Position numbers and translations under genes: made by a program. Below the pieces are notes generated by a model. That model made no database searches. It was not told where the DNA came from and saw only the letters and a program-made list of their open reading frames with translations. 64,000 nucleotides of DNA from Acarospora socialis (lineage: Eukaryota > Ascomycota > Lecanoromycetes > Acarosporales > Acarosporaceae), in NCBI GenBank assembly GCA_025617375.2, contig JAMYGW020000006.1, forward strand, positions 997,001 through 1,061,000, written 5' to 3'. This document shows positions 22,529 to 33,305 of this stretch, piece by piece (the first letter of the stretch is position 1; every line of letters begins with the position of its first letter).

Positions 22529-23613
22529 TCATTGAGTTCTCTTGTTCTCCCCACTTCTCCTGATCCCTTCCTGCAGGCTGACGGTTGGTTGTAGCCCAAT
22601 CTTCGCTTGGCCTTGTCAATACAATATGTTCTGGTCATACAACTGAACTTGATCGCATTTCTGGACAATGTTGGCTTCTTCTTCCCGAATGACACGAGCC
22701 AAACAATCCATTCGGAGATTGTTCCAATAGCAAGGCCAACACTCTTTGATATAACCCATATTTCCTCCTTTGCGACAGGGTAACCTGCCACAGCTCCGAT
22801 TGCGCGTGCAAAATCCCAGAAAGGGTATGGTTCGTCGTTGGTCACAAAGAAGGCTTCACCGTCGACCTGTAGATGCTCTGGGACGAGCTCAGTTGATGCA
22901 TCCGTTTCGAGCAAGGCTTTGGCGGCCAGAACATGAGCCTGCGCTAGATTGCCGACGTACGTGAAATCGAACAGATTCTTGCCGGTTCCCATCTGGAACT
23001 TGTATTTCCCGGTCTCAGCAGCCTTCACCATGCTTGCCACGGTCACGAGATCGCCTTCTCCGAAGATACCAGCTGGACGTATTGCGGCCGTCAACATTTT
23101 ACTGTTTTTGCGATTTGCGGCCAGTACGATTTCTTCGGCAACGCCTTTGGTGTGAGAGTAGACCTCTGTCTGTTCGGGAATGTGGAGGATTGGAAGAGAC
23201 TCGTCGGCGTTTACCAAATCACTGATGTTGTCATGGACGACCGAAGCGCTAGACGTGAACACAAATGCTTTGACAGTGCCTAGCTCTTGAGCGCACTCAA
23301 CCAAATTGCGGGTGCCCCTGATATTCACTCTTTCAAAGAGGGCGGGATCGCGAACGTTGGCTGCATGAGGAGACGCTGTAAGGAAAATGACACTAGGCTG
23401 GATCTGCTCGAGGAACGCCTTCACCTCGGCCACGGATGAAATGTCACCATTGTAGTACGACACGGAAGGGAATCGGTTTCGCTCAGTCTGGAGATCCAAT
23501 ACAGACAGGCGCGCGGTGGTGTCGGACTCGTGTATGTGCGAGACGATGTGATGGCCAAGGAAACCACAGCCTCCAACAACGAGGACAGAACCAAGACTCT
23601 GTTCCGATCTCAT
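22390..23613 (-). CDS. Sterol-4-alpha-carboxylate 3-dehydrogenase-like (Erg26/3-beta-HSD family), C-terminus probably frameshifted
   Basis: NAD(P)-dependent 3-beta-HSD/epimerase-type SDR. The Rossmann motif VVGGCGFLGHHIV sits at residues about 12-24, FTSSASVV follows, and the catalytic YSHTK is present. This set is characteristic of Erg26, which acts in C-4 demethylation during ergosterol synthesis. I take the Met at 23613 (MRSEQSLGSVLVVGG), though an in-frame Met exists at 23640. Near 22585-22595, after RRLGYN, the open frame turns into an unrelated tail that runs to 22390. One frame over, the expected C-terminus is visible (VSLQEGIRRSGEN, stop near 22529), so a single base appears to be missing. 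It may be a non-essential paralogue rather than the housekeeping ERG26. Confidence 0.72.
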   Translation of the reverse strand: MRSEQSLGSVLVVGGCGFLGHHIVSHIHESDTTARLSVLDLQTERNRFPSVSYYNGDISSVAEVKAFLEQIQPSVIFLTASPHAANVRDPALFERVNIRGTRNLVECAQELGTVKAFVFTSSASVVHDNISDLVNADESLPILHIPEQTEVYSHTKGVAEEIVLAANRKNSKMLTAAIRPAGIFGEGDLVTVASMVKAAETGKYKFQMGTGKNLFDFTYVGNLAQAHVLAAKALLETDASTELVPEHLQVDGEAFFVTNDEPYPFWDFARAIGAVAGYPVAKEEIWVISKSVGLAIGTISEWIVWLVSFGKKKPTLSRNAIKFSCMTRTYCIDKAKRRLGYNQPSACRKGSGEVGRTRELNEKDEFVWECLTTTVLGEQPLLDRSFIHLLLAVPLISHCEICLPSHR

Positions 23614-25448
23614 GGTGATGGGACGATCTGTAACAAGCAAAGAGGCTTTGTAGAAGAGTCAGGGTCGGCCTGATATTCTAAAGCCGATCAAAGTGTCAAT
23701 CTATTGACGGTTCCAAGCCAGCTGAAGGCGGAGGGATGTATCTAGTTGTATTCAGGCTGTTCCAAGCGCTTGGTGATTCAGCCAACAGCTCACCGTGAAG
23801 AACACTCCTTTGTCCCCTATTACCCGCAGACCAAAATGTCTCAGAATGATCCCTGATCTTTCACTGCATGCTGCGAAGTATACCTTAGTGCTGATGCCCA
23901 CATGTGGATCCATGTAAGTACGCTTCGCCTTACGCCTAATCTTAGCACGGATGCCGCCTGAGAACGCCTATCAGCTACCTACCTAGGCAGGCAACTTGAA
24001 GTCACACCGATACCCCATTTGTAGGTTAACTTTAACATGTGTTCTCCTAGGTACTGCCTGCTTTTTTCATGCACACGCGCGTTGACTGTCAGCCTGAAAT
24101 ATACGCTTCATTGCTTGGCTACAGAAATATCATAGCCTCAGTTTCTTCTCGGCTGCTGTAAACTGTATGGATGTATGAAGTGCATGCATCGTTCCATTCT
24201 CATCTTCACAAGAATTTGCCTTACCTATTAGTGACAAGGTGCGAAGCACTCACGGGCTGAGCTGCCTTAGCTCATCATGTCTGATCAAGCTCGATTCAAG
24301 CGGCTTCGTGGCACAGCACATTTCAGACATCCCTCAGGAAGTTGTGCATGTTGTGTGCCTCACTGTTGTACCCCACTTGGTCTGACCATCTCCTTGGATT
24401 GATTTGCACCGCTGAAGATTTCCTTTTACCTCTCAAAGTGGTATAATACGATGATCATCAGCTCAAGTCCTTCCACTGCAGCGTCCTTGTTCCACATACA
24501 TTGTCAATATAGTAGCAACTATCACCTTGATAATTACGATAACGGTTGGCTCAGCAGCGCCAATTGCACCGTCACTTGTGATCTCAGTTACACAGGCCAC
24601 CGAGGTTCGAGACTAGTAACAGCATACTGACTGTCAATACACATACGGGCCCCCACACCCAAACGCTAACACCAGCGGTTCATTTGCTTGATCCGCTTCT
24701 CATCCACAGTGCGACCCGAACTGATCCAGCGCTCAGGTTGCCGTTTCAGAGGTTTTAGGAGGACATCAGCATTGCGGTGTAACGAGTAAGCCTGCACGTT
24801 CGCACATGTGTAGCTAAACCTTGGGCAAGCAGGCCGCCCACGCTAGACATAAAGGGCGCAACGTGGGGCTGTAGGCCTGAGATAGGAGGATAGCGACACA
24901 AAGCCTCGTGGACAACATTTTGAAGGTATGGCAAGAATTCAAGTTGCTTGAAACCGAGGAGATTTCCAGGGACGGTGGCTTTCGGACCAAGCTCAAGCTA
25001 AGTGCAAGCTCCAGCAGCCTGCGCCACGACTTGCTCAGTTGTTCAGATGATAAGAAGGCTCATATCTAGATAATCCAAAGTATCGGCGCAAGTCTGATGA
25101 CCAGCAAACTCGATCGCTAAGACGTTATAGCAGGTTGATGTGGTTCCAGACTAAAACGGGTAGGGGTTCAACAATGAGAGAGTTGTACCTATTCGAGCGA
25201 TCTACTCCTACAGAAATAGAAGACCACTGCATCTCTCCAGAGTAGTGCTCCTGCTAGGGGAATAATGGGTTAGTCCAGGCAGAGTGCGAACTGATAGAGT
25301 TGATAGACATTCTATATGTACTATATGAGAGCACCGCGCGATCCTCCTGGATACCCTACGACGCCGTAGCCCGAGCGCCCCCATCCACATGACCCATCCA
25401 TACAAGTATATTACATACAAGCGCAAAAGAGGATAGAAGGTGGTCCCC
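23614..25448. other. Gene-poor interval with dispersed repeat copy 2
   Basis: About 1.8 kb with no supported gene. It holds the second copy of the dispersed repeat (about 24505-24715). The scattered short frames have no recognisable content. Confidence 0.35.
24505..24715. repeat. Dispersed repeat, copy 2
   Basis: Same-strand relative of 14405-14640. It shares AACTATCACCTTGAT, AATTGCACC, TCACTTGTGATCTCAG, CAGGCCACCGAGGTT and a TTTGCTTGATC block, with numerous substitutions. Confidence 0.55.
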
Positions 25449-27436
25449 TTATGTCTTGTTCCTTGGAGGCGGTCCCATTTTCCCTTCTCCCGTGTCGACT
25501 TTCTTGCGTGCGGGGAGTTGTGGAACCTTAAAGCCGCCATTCTCCCCTGCGCCATTGACACTGCTTTGAGTCCCCACTTGCGTGAAGGTGCCACCTTTGA
25601 ACCACCGATCCTCCTCTGCCTTCCTCTTCCTGTTCATCTCAGCCTGCACCTTAGGGTCCACAAGCTCCAAGCCTTGCACAGGCGTGAAGGCCAGCGAACT
25701 CGCCGTTCCGGCCCCTGCACCAGCCGTTGATCCGACACCAGAGGAGCGTAAGCCATGTGCACGAAGTACAGTCGAGTTCCCGGTTCCTTGACCAAAACCA
25801 CGAAGCGATGACGCAGTGCCTCCAATTGGAGTGGCTCCGCCCCATCCTTTGTTCGACTTGCTGAGCTTGGCCTTCGTTCGCTGATCGATTTGCAGGTTAC
25901 GTATCCGACCTTCGTTGGCTTGCCCGATCATTCCTAAACCCTTCGTACCTTCTCCTGTGCCATAACCCACTTCCTTCTCCTCTTTGCCGAATGCCATGCG
26001 ATTCTGTGCCTTGCGAAGATCTGTCATTGCGGTAGCCTCCTTGGCTTTGCGGGCTCGACGACCACCACGTTTGCGAGACGGCTTGTCGTCCGGTGCTGGC
26101 AAAGCACGTGCCCCTCTGTTGGGCGGCGGCTCCGTCAATTTCTCTAGGCGCTCAAGGCATGATTGCTTCAACTCCTCCCCCAGCGATCCATCTGAACTAT
26201 TGTGTACTCTGTCTACTCTTGCGGCTAGGATGACCTTGGCAGAGACGATGCGCATAGCCTGACGTTTTAGATCGTTCGGTATTCCTCGGATGATGGGCGA
26301 ATGGTAAAGAAAACCTTGCTGGCGCACTCCCACATTGGTCGCAAACCCGGTTTGGGATTGCTTCTTTGAACCAAGTGGTGGTAGATTACAAGAAGGAGTC
26401 TTCGCCAGACCAGTAAGACCTCCCGCAAAGTTGAGCAACTGAGCCGCTGTCAATGACCCAATCAGAGCTGTGAGGTTTGGCGCGAAGAGGTTCATTCGCG
26501 ATTGGACGTATGCTGTGAGGATCCTCTTGGCACGGTCGAGAGATAGCGTCATCTCACAGGCTCTCATAACCGTCTGGAGTTCTCCATCCGTAAGTTCACG
26601 ACCTCTTGTCGTTGTGCCCTCAACTGTGACCACCATTAAAGAGGGCCCATCAAGCACACTCTTGAGTGGAACTCCAACCATGTTGTCTGTTGAAGAAGCC
26701 AACTTTTTGATGTCGTCCATAGGCCCATTGCCAATGATAGCGACCGACTTGGCGTAATCGAGCGGATTTGTAATAAGCGTCTCAAGCTCGGGAAATCTCG
26801 TGGAGTAGTGGTCCCGTATAAATTTGTGTACGAGGATGATCTCATTGTCAATTGACGTCGACAATGTATTGGACTGTGTGAGAAGATGATATTCGGGGTT
26901 GTCTTCGACATTGCCAACAGTTGTTGTTTGCTGTTCCGGAGGTAGAGACTGATAGTGGGCGATATTCTGCAGGGGGCCGACAGAACGTCAGGGCTAAGTC
27001 CGCGAAATAGATGTAAACTTCCAACTTCGAGCGAAAGAGTAGAATTGAAGGATGGAGGGGTACCCACCTGTAGTACTGGCTCTAAGGTCTTCATCAAGCC
27101 CGCCACACTCCGCACATCACTGATACCGCCCAGCTGCATCTTCTCTACCTTTGCTTTCGCCTCTTCTTCATCATCGGCATCTTCGAGCTTATCACCGCCA
27201 TTCAGTACGTCACCGTTTGGCATCTCCTCATACTGGTCTCCTATATCTTCCTCATCGTCGTCCAGCTCCATGCTTCCATTTTGCTTTGCTGGTCCAGCTT
27301 GCCGTCCATGACCGTTGACGAGATCCGCATGTGGAGATGAGATGGCCTCGTGAAGGAAGCTGCTTTTTTGCTCATCTTCTCCTTCCGAACCAGAATCTTC
27401 AAAATCGTTCAGTAATTCATCAGCCAGGGTAGACAT
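25449..27436 (-). CDS. PRP31: U4/U6 snRNP assembly factor PRP31
   Basis: Two exons, 27436-27068 and 26966-25449, with an intron of 101 nt, give about 628 aa. The spliced junction VLQ/NIAHYQSLPPEQQ is in phase. The N-terminus is acidic (LDDDEEDIGDQYEEM). The centre carries the NOP domain with the Nop signature ALIGSLTAAQLLNFAGGL and the PPLGSKK loop, which contacts the U4 15.5K-RNA complex. QQGFLYHSPIIRGIPNDLKR and AAKVILAARVDR-type helices follow, then a basic Prp31 C-terminal domain (RKRGGRRARKAKEA, MAFGKEEKEVGYGTGEG). It bridges U4/U6 to U5 in the tri-snRNP. It is longer than the yeast and human proteins (about 500 aa) because of N- and C-terminal low-complexity tails. It shares a 323-bp divergent promoter region with CLF1. 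Confidence 0.93.
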
Positions 27437-27759
27437 CTTCGTAATATTGCGGAGGAAGAAGTGACGTAGAAAGTACCGTGTTGTCGCGCCAAAATTGATT
27501 CAAACCATCTACAAGCTGTGGTGCGGCAAATGCCGTTTGGTTGTGGTCACATCGAAGTGAATGCTCTTTTCTTCTTCTTGAAATCCCCGATCAGCCACAT
27601 CAACATGCGAGCTATCCTCTGTAATACGCGCCAAAATACACGTCAACCTCGATTCGCACGGACTTCTCCAGGTTCAGCTCAGCTAATAACAGTACATCTT
27701 TGAACGAACAACAGCTTGGTCCACGGCTCTGAGCGAACCTGAAAAGAGTGTAGGCAATC
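27437..27759. promoter_or_regulatory. Divergent promoter region, PRP31 / CLF1
   Basis: These 323 bp separate the start codons of two spliceosome genes in head-to-head orientation, so co-regulation from one region is plausible. No specific element was identified. Confidence 0.5.
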
Positions 27760-29906
27760 ATGGAGTCGTCACGGGGCCCTCCGAGGGTCAAGAACAAGCA
27801 GGCCTCGCAGTTACAGATCTCCGCCGAGCAGCTGCTCAGAGAAGCAGTGGACCGCCAGGAACCTGGCCTTCAGGCGCCCACACAACGGTTCGCTGATCTT
27901 GAGGAGCTTCATGAATTCCAGGGGCGGAAGAGGAAGGAGTTCGAGGACTATGTACGCAGAAACCGGATTAATATGAACAATTGGATGCGTTATGCGCAGT
28001 GGGAGCTTGAGCAGAAGGAGTTCAGGAGGTACGGTTCAAGATTGCTTGGGAGTCTCGATGGTGCTGACTTTACTACAGAGCTCGATCAATCTTCGAACGT
28101 GCTTTGGACGTAGACTCCACTTCGGTTACACTATGGATCCGGTACATTGAGGCTGAGATGAAAACGAGAAATATCAACCATGCACGCAACTTGCTCGATC
28201 GCGCGGTTACCATTTTGCCACGAGTCGACAAGCTATGGTATAAGTATGTTTACATGGAGGAGACTCTCGGCAATATTCCTGGAACACGGCAGGTGTTTGA
28301 GCGATGGATGTCATGGGAGCCCGATGAAGCGGCATGGAGTGCCTACATCAAGCTCGAAAAGCGTTACCAAGAGTTCGGAAGAGCAAGAGCCATATTTGAA
28401 CGGTTTACTGTTGTACATCCCGAACCCAGGAATTGGATCAAGTGGGCAAGATTCGAAGAGGAAAACGGCACCAGTGACTTAGTACGAGAGGTCTTTGGCA
28501 TGGCTATCGAGACATTGGGAGACGACTTTATGGACGAGAGGCTGTTCATCGCATACGCTCGTTTTGAAGCAAAACTGAAGGAGTATGAACGCGCAAGAGC
28601 AATCTACAAGTATGCCCTAGATCGGTTGCCACGCTCAAGGTCCAACACGTTACACAAGGCCTACACTACCTTTGAGAAACAGTTCGGTGATCGTGAGGGA
28701 GTGGAGGATGTGATTTTGTCGAAGCGTCGGGTCCAGTATGAGGAGCAAATCAAAGAGAACACCAAAAACTACGATGTATGGTTCGACTATGCACGGTTGG
28801 AAGAAACATCGGGAGATGTTGATCGAGTAAGGGATGTCTATGAGCGAGCGATAGCGCAGATACCTCCAACGCAGGAAAAGCGACATTGGCGGCGGTACGT
28901 ATATCTCTGGATATTCTATGCGTTGTGGGAAGAGATGGACAACAAGGATATTGAGCGCGCACGGCAGATTTATCAGGAATGCTTGAAGTTGGTACCACAC
29001 AAGAAGTTTACATTTGCCAAGATATGGATCATGAAAGCTCAGTTCGAAGTTCGGCAGATGCAGCTCCAAGCCGCGAGAAAGACATTGGGGCAAGCCATTG
29101 GGATGTGTCCGAAAGATAAGCTTTTCAAAGGCTACATCGAGCTTGAAAAGCAGCTGTTCGAGTTTGTCAGATGCCGAACTCTCTACGAAAAGCACATTGA
29201 GTGGAACCCATCCAACTGTCAAGCATGGATCAAGTTTGCGGAGCTCGAGCGAGGACTGGACGATCTGGAGCGGACGAGGGCTATCTTTGAACTGGCAGTA
29301 GGACAACCCACTCTGGATATGCCTGAACTGCTGTGGAAGGCCTATATCGACTTCGAGGAAGAAGAGGGCGAATATGACAGGACAAGAGAGCTTTACGAGC
29401 GGCTGTTGGAGAAAACCGATCATGTCAAAGTTTGGATCAGCTATGCGCATTTCGAGATCAACGTGCCCGAAGGTGACGAGGAGGAGGATGGGGAGGGAGA
29501 GGAGAGTCAAGAGAAGCCGGTCAGCGAGGATGCGAAACGCCGGGCGCGGAAGGTATTCGAGCGAGCGTACAAGAGCATGAAGGAGAAGGACCTCAAGGAA
29601 GAGGTACGCAATCCATGTGCATCTGCAAGCTGTGCGCACTCGCTAACAAGAAGACAGAGAGTCGCCCTTCTAAACGCCTGGAAGTCTTTCGAGAACACGC
29701 ACGGCTCGCGCGAAGATATCGAGAAAGTGGAGAAGCAGATGCCGCAGAGGGTCAAGCGGTGGAGGAAGCTGGACGACGACAGCTACGAGGAGTACATGGA
29801 TTATGTGTTCCCAGCGGACAACGAGTCTGCGGCCAAGATGTCCAAGTTTCTGCAGATGGCCCACCAATGGAAGCAAGCCCAGGGTCGAGAACATGGTATT
29901 CCTTGA
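27760..29906 (+). CDS. CLF1: Spliceosome scaffold CLF1/SYF3 (crooked-neck), HAT-repeat protein
   Basis: Three exons (27760-28028, 28079-29603, 29658-29906), 680 aa, almost the yeast Clf1 length. The protein is built of about 15 half-a-TPR (HAT) repeats with the W...Y/ARxIFERA pattern: [80 protein letters not shown]. The start region ([20 protein letters not shown]) is also typical. Clf1/Syf3 is a scaffold of the Prp19 (NTC) complex that joins during spliceosome activation. Intron 1 (50 nt) is required for frame. Intron 2 (54 nt, CGCTAAC branch site) is a multiple of three without stop, and removing it joins LKEE to [12 protein letters not shown]. An acidic insert (EEEDGEGEE) lies in a late loop. 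Confidence 0.95.
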
Positions 29907-30016
29907 GATTGTACTTAGTCGATGATCTTGTCACTGTTTGATGGTGGGATGACTTTTCACGCGCGCGGTTCGCCAAATGGAACCATCAAAGCAGGCAGTA
30001 TGGTTGCTGGTCGTAA

Positions 30017-30215
30017 ATGAATGTCGTTGTGGCTCTTCACCAAGACTACGTATGGTGAAGTCCTCCGCAAGCGTATGCATTTTCTTCCTTTTAAATAAAG
30101 TGTATTTTATTCTTCATAGTTTGTTAGGGAGAACCTCCATAACACACAGCCAGCTTTTCTTCGGGAGTCACATTGGTTGGTGTGTCGGAGTGCTCCATCG
30201 GCATTCTACTTATGA
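30017..30215 (+). repeat. Unclassified repeat, copy A
   Basis: First of four related ~200-bp units. Landmarks in order are GTTGTGGCTC, CACCAAG, a GTATG..GAAG block, TCCGCAAG, AAATAAAGT, AGTTTGTTA, GAACCTCCAT, GCCAGCTTTTCTT, GTTGGTGTG and GGAGTGCTCCATCG. Not a recognised family. Confidence 0.6.
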
Positions 30216-30457
30216 CCTAGTACTATAAAGCGGCCGGCGCTTTCGTACAACAACGATGGGATGTTCCTGGTTACGTGTTCCTCGATCATGAATCTCCGAG
30301 TGTCGCACCTGCACCTGATTCTCAAACATATATCTAAAATTCTCGGTGCTTCAACTGACAGCCTGCCGTTTAGCCAGATGGATACTGACACTCCCCACGT
30401 CAATAATTAGGTGGAAGATAATCAATCCTTGTATACCTTATTCTAGGGTTTCAGATT

Positions 30458-30670
30458 CATAATGACCGACGTTGTGGCTCATCACCAAGGCAATATTGTC
30501 TGTATGAAGTGCTCCTCAACTCTATCATATTTTTGTCAAATAGAATCCGTGGTATTCATACAGTATAATATGGCGACCTCCCATGTGTCACAGAAAGCCT
30601 TTTAAGGATCATATACCATCGGTCTTTTGCTGTGTTGGAGTACCCCATTGAACCCTACGCTCATTTCTAG
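30458..30670 (+). repeat. Unclassified repeat, copy B
   Basis: Same order of landmarks as copy A: GTTGTGGCTCATCACCAAGG, GTATGAAGTGCTCC, TTTGTCAAATAGA, then GTTGGAGTACCCCATTGAAC. More diverged in its middle. Confidence 0.55.
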
Positions 30671-31059
30671 GTCCATGAACCATTGCGTCCATCTTGAATT
30701 GCATTGCGTCAGCAAGGCAAGTGTCACTTGTTGTATGTATAAACTTACGGAGTACCAAGGTCACCGCTCTCACTCCAGGTGCTTCTCATCTTCTACCCAA
30801 GTGTTTAATTGATGACTTCAATTGAATCATCCATTATCCCCAGCGCCTACAATGCCACACAGAACTCATCATGGTGCCTGGCTGCAGCACAGCATGACTG
30901 GCTTTGAGGTTTCTGATTCGAATACTGATTGCGTCCTTGTTCAAAGTTCGATTCCCTGATCAATGTGCCGAAAGCCATTGCTTCATGTTCGTGACCCCAG
31001 GTGAAGCGAGGATTCCGATCAGAGGTGAGTAAGGCAAGTATTGTATTGTTCTAGATCGT

Positions 31060-31278
31060 AAATAATGAGTGCCAATACTTCAATGGAGGACTCCAACACA
31101 TCAAGACACCAACCAAATGTGATTCTTAAGAAAAGCTGGCCATGTTACGTAGGGGTCTCCATGATAAACTGTAAGAATCAAAGGACTTTATATGACAAGA
31201 AAGAGATAGACTTGTGGGGTACTTCATCTATACATCATTGTCTTGGTGATCAGCCATAACGGTATTTACGTATGTCCT
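31060..31278 (-). repeat. Unclassified repeat, copy D (inverted)
   Basis: Read on the minus strand it shows GTTATGGCTGATCACCAAG, GATGAAGTACCCCACAAG, CATATAAAGTCC, CAGTTTATCATGGAGACCCC, GCCAGCTTTTCTTAAG and GTTGGAGTCCTCCATTGAAG, matching copy A. This is the only inverted member. Confidence 0.6.
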
Positions 31279-31987
31279 GAAACCATAGGTGGCACTCTAA
31301 CTTTGTTGAGACACTGCACATATTGAAGAATAGACCATTATCATGAGCTCTCAAGAACCGTTTATTTCCCTTCACTTGACCTCGGGAAGTGTGAGGTAGA
31401 ATAGTCAAGGATTAATGATCTTCTACCCTAAGGTAATTCCTCTGGACGGTGCTTCTGCGCTCTTGCTTGCCCGGAGGCAATTACAATGTATCGTTTTTAT
31501 GCACATGGTGACATGACATGCGGGGGCTCGCTTCCGAAGTCAATTCAGTCCCTTAGCGTAGGTTCCATGCGACCCCTGAAAAGCAGCGCGAATAACTTCC
31601 TTCTACAAAGTAGCGTTGTGATATTGTATTGCCGCCGTGACAGGGCAGATATCATCGAGAGGTCTCAGTCATAGAGGATAGTTGTGAGGTATAGATGATT
31701 CAAGTTTCGCTATTCGATATCCATGACCTTGTAAATGAGAGACGCTCAAATTGCCCACAGAATATTGGCTTTACACTTTGGCCTACTCCGTAGATCACAA
31801 CGTTTTTCGCGCTGCAGGACTAACAGCTGTCTAGTTGTACTCGTATGTTCTACCGTCCGAGACAGCCTGAAGCGGTTTGATAGGGTTCTAGAGGTCGCAG
31901 CTGGGTCAAATTTGGTAAGCAGTCGGTACCTTACCTGTATGAGGACTGTAATCGCGAGCTCGAGCTTACCAACAATCAAACATTGAA

Positions 31988-32205
31988 TTTAAAGGGCCGT
32001 CGTGGCTCATCATCGAGACAACGTATGGATGAAGTACTCCGCAAGTCTATGCCCTTTTCGTCAAATAAACTCCTTTATCCTTAAACAGTTTGTTATGGAG
32101 ACCTCCATGTAAAACGGCTGGCTTGCTCAAAATACGTCTCGATGGAGTGCTCCATCGAAACCAATGCCTGAATTCCTACTCTGGAGCACTCCAGTAACTC
32201 AAAGA
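31988..32205 (+). repeat. Unclassified repeat, copy C
   Basis: Landmarks CGTGGCTCATCATCGAGAC, ATGAAGTACTCCGCAAG, TTTTCGTCAAATAAA, CAGTTTGTTATGGAGACC, GGCTGGCTTGCT and GGAGTGCTCCATCG match copies A, B and D in the same order. Confidence 0.6.
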
Positions 32206-33305
32206 GACTAATAGCATCAACAATGAAATCAGATATCTTCATCATACAGAGGAAGGCTTCAGAACAGTATATCAACCGAAAATCAAAATCGTTGAAAGCT
32301 ATACAAGTAATATGGGAGAACTCCTCATATGAGTACTGTGTAGCAGTTGGCAATCATATACGACCTAGAACTATATCTACGTGCAGTCAAGTCTCGTATT
32401 GCGCACGAAGCACGCAGGTAAGGTACTTGACAGTAGTGCTGGGGAGGGAGCAAGATCTGCCGGCTCCTCATTGAGAATGTGAGATGACCAATCGTTCCGG
32501 CGGGTAAACGTTTGCTGTAGCGTACTTTGGTCAGGTACTTCGTACCAAAGATCAAGGTAGGAAACACGCCAGAAGCCTGAACCAAAATTGTGGTCTAATT
32601 CGATCTCCCCCGTTCCTTACGAGCAAGGCCACGACCTTCAAAAACAATCCGACATACGGTACAATACCGTCAACAGCATTCGACTTGTGCGAGTTAACAA
32701 GACACGGCAGGTTGCAGCAAGCATTACAAATATAACACCTTCATTTCTCCAGGAGCCTTTCGCTTCCACTCAAGTGCAGCTCCCTCTTCTACACTTCGAA
32801 TCATTATCGATTCGCGCATAGCACGCACTCAATTGGCAGCTTCCATTCACTCATTCGGAATCGTTACCTACACTCTTCCAATAAAGTCGTCTTCTTATTT
32901 CGATGTCTGTGGAGACCTCGTACGAACTCTGACTTACACTTCGCTCGGCTCAGGGTCAACTTCCGTGTTTCAGGCCCCCCCCCCCCCATTCCATCCCGAA
33001 CCTGCTTTGGACCCCATGAATCATTATTCTCAGTGACCTTGAAGATTGTGGACCTCAGAAGACATTCAGCATAAGCAAAGCGATAGCCAGTGGCGCCAGA
33101 CCAGCCATCGGGTCTTGTTACTGTTTGGAAAGGGAGACTTGATAAAAGTGGACGGTTGGAGCAAGGAGATCAATTCGCTGGAGGACCGTCGGTGGGGGGT
33201 TGCGGCGCACTATGCAACAACGACTATAGTCTCTCGATCACAACATCCTCTGCCATCTGGTACGACCATCTTCTATCCTAGGCTTGACTAGTCTATCCTC
33301 CATTC
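32206..33305. other. Interval upstream of the kelch-like gene, possible lost first exons
   Basis: No complete gene. A run of 13 C lies at about 32975-32987. From about 33046 to 33259 one frame reads plausibly as protein (DLIKVDGWSKEINSLEDRR, then WGVAAHYA), and its residues suit a secreted kelch/galactose-oxidase-like domain. It may be an upstream exon of the gene starting at 33306, but the gap between them is too short for a normal intron. Confidence 0.35.

Noticed and set aside
28650-29639. Minus-strand 329-codon frame opposite CLF1
   Set aside because: Antisense shadow of the HAT-repeat coding region; its composition is an artefact of the opposite codons.
30870-30990. Possible tRNA (GTTCGATTCC resembling a B box)
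   Set aside because: No matching acceptor stem, T stem or A box could be formed around it.
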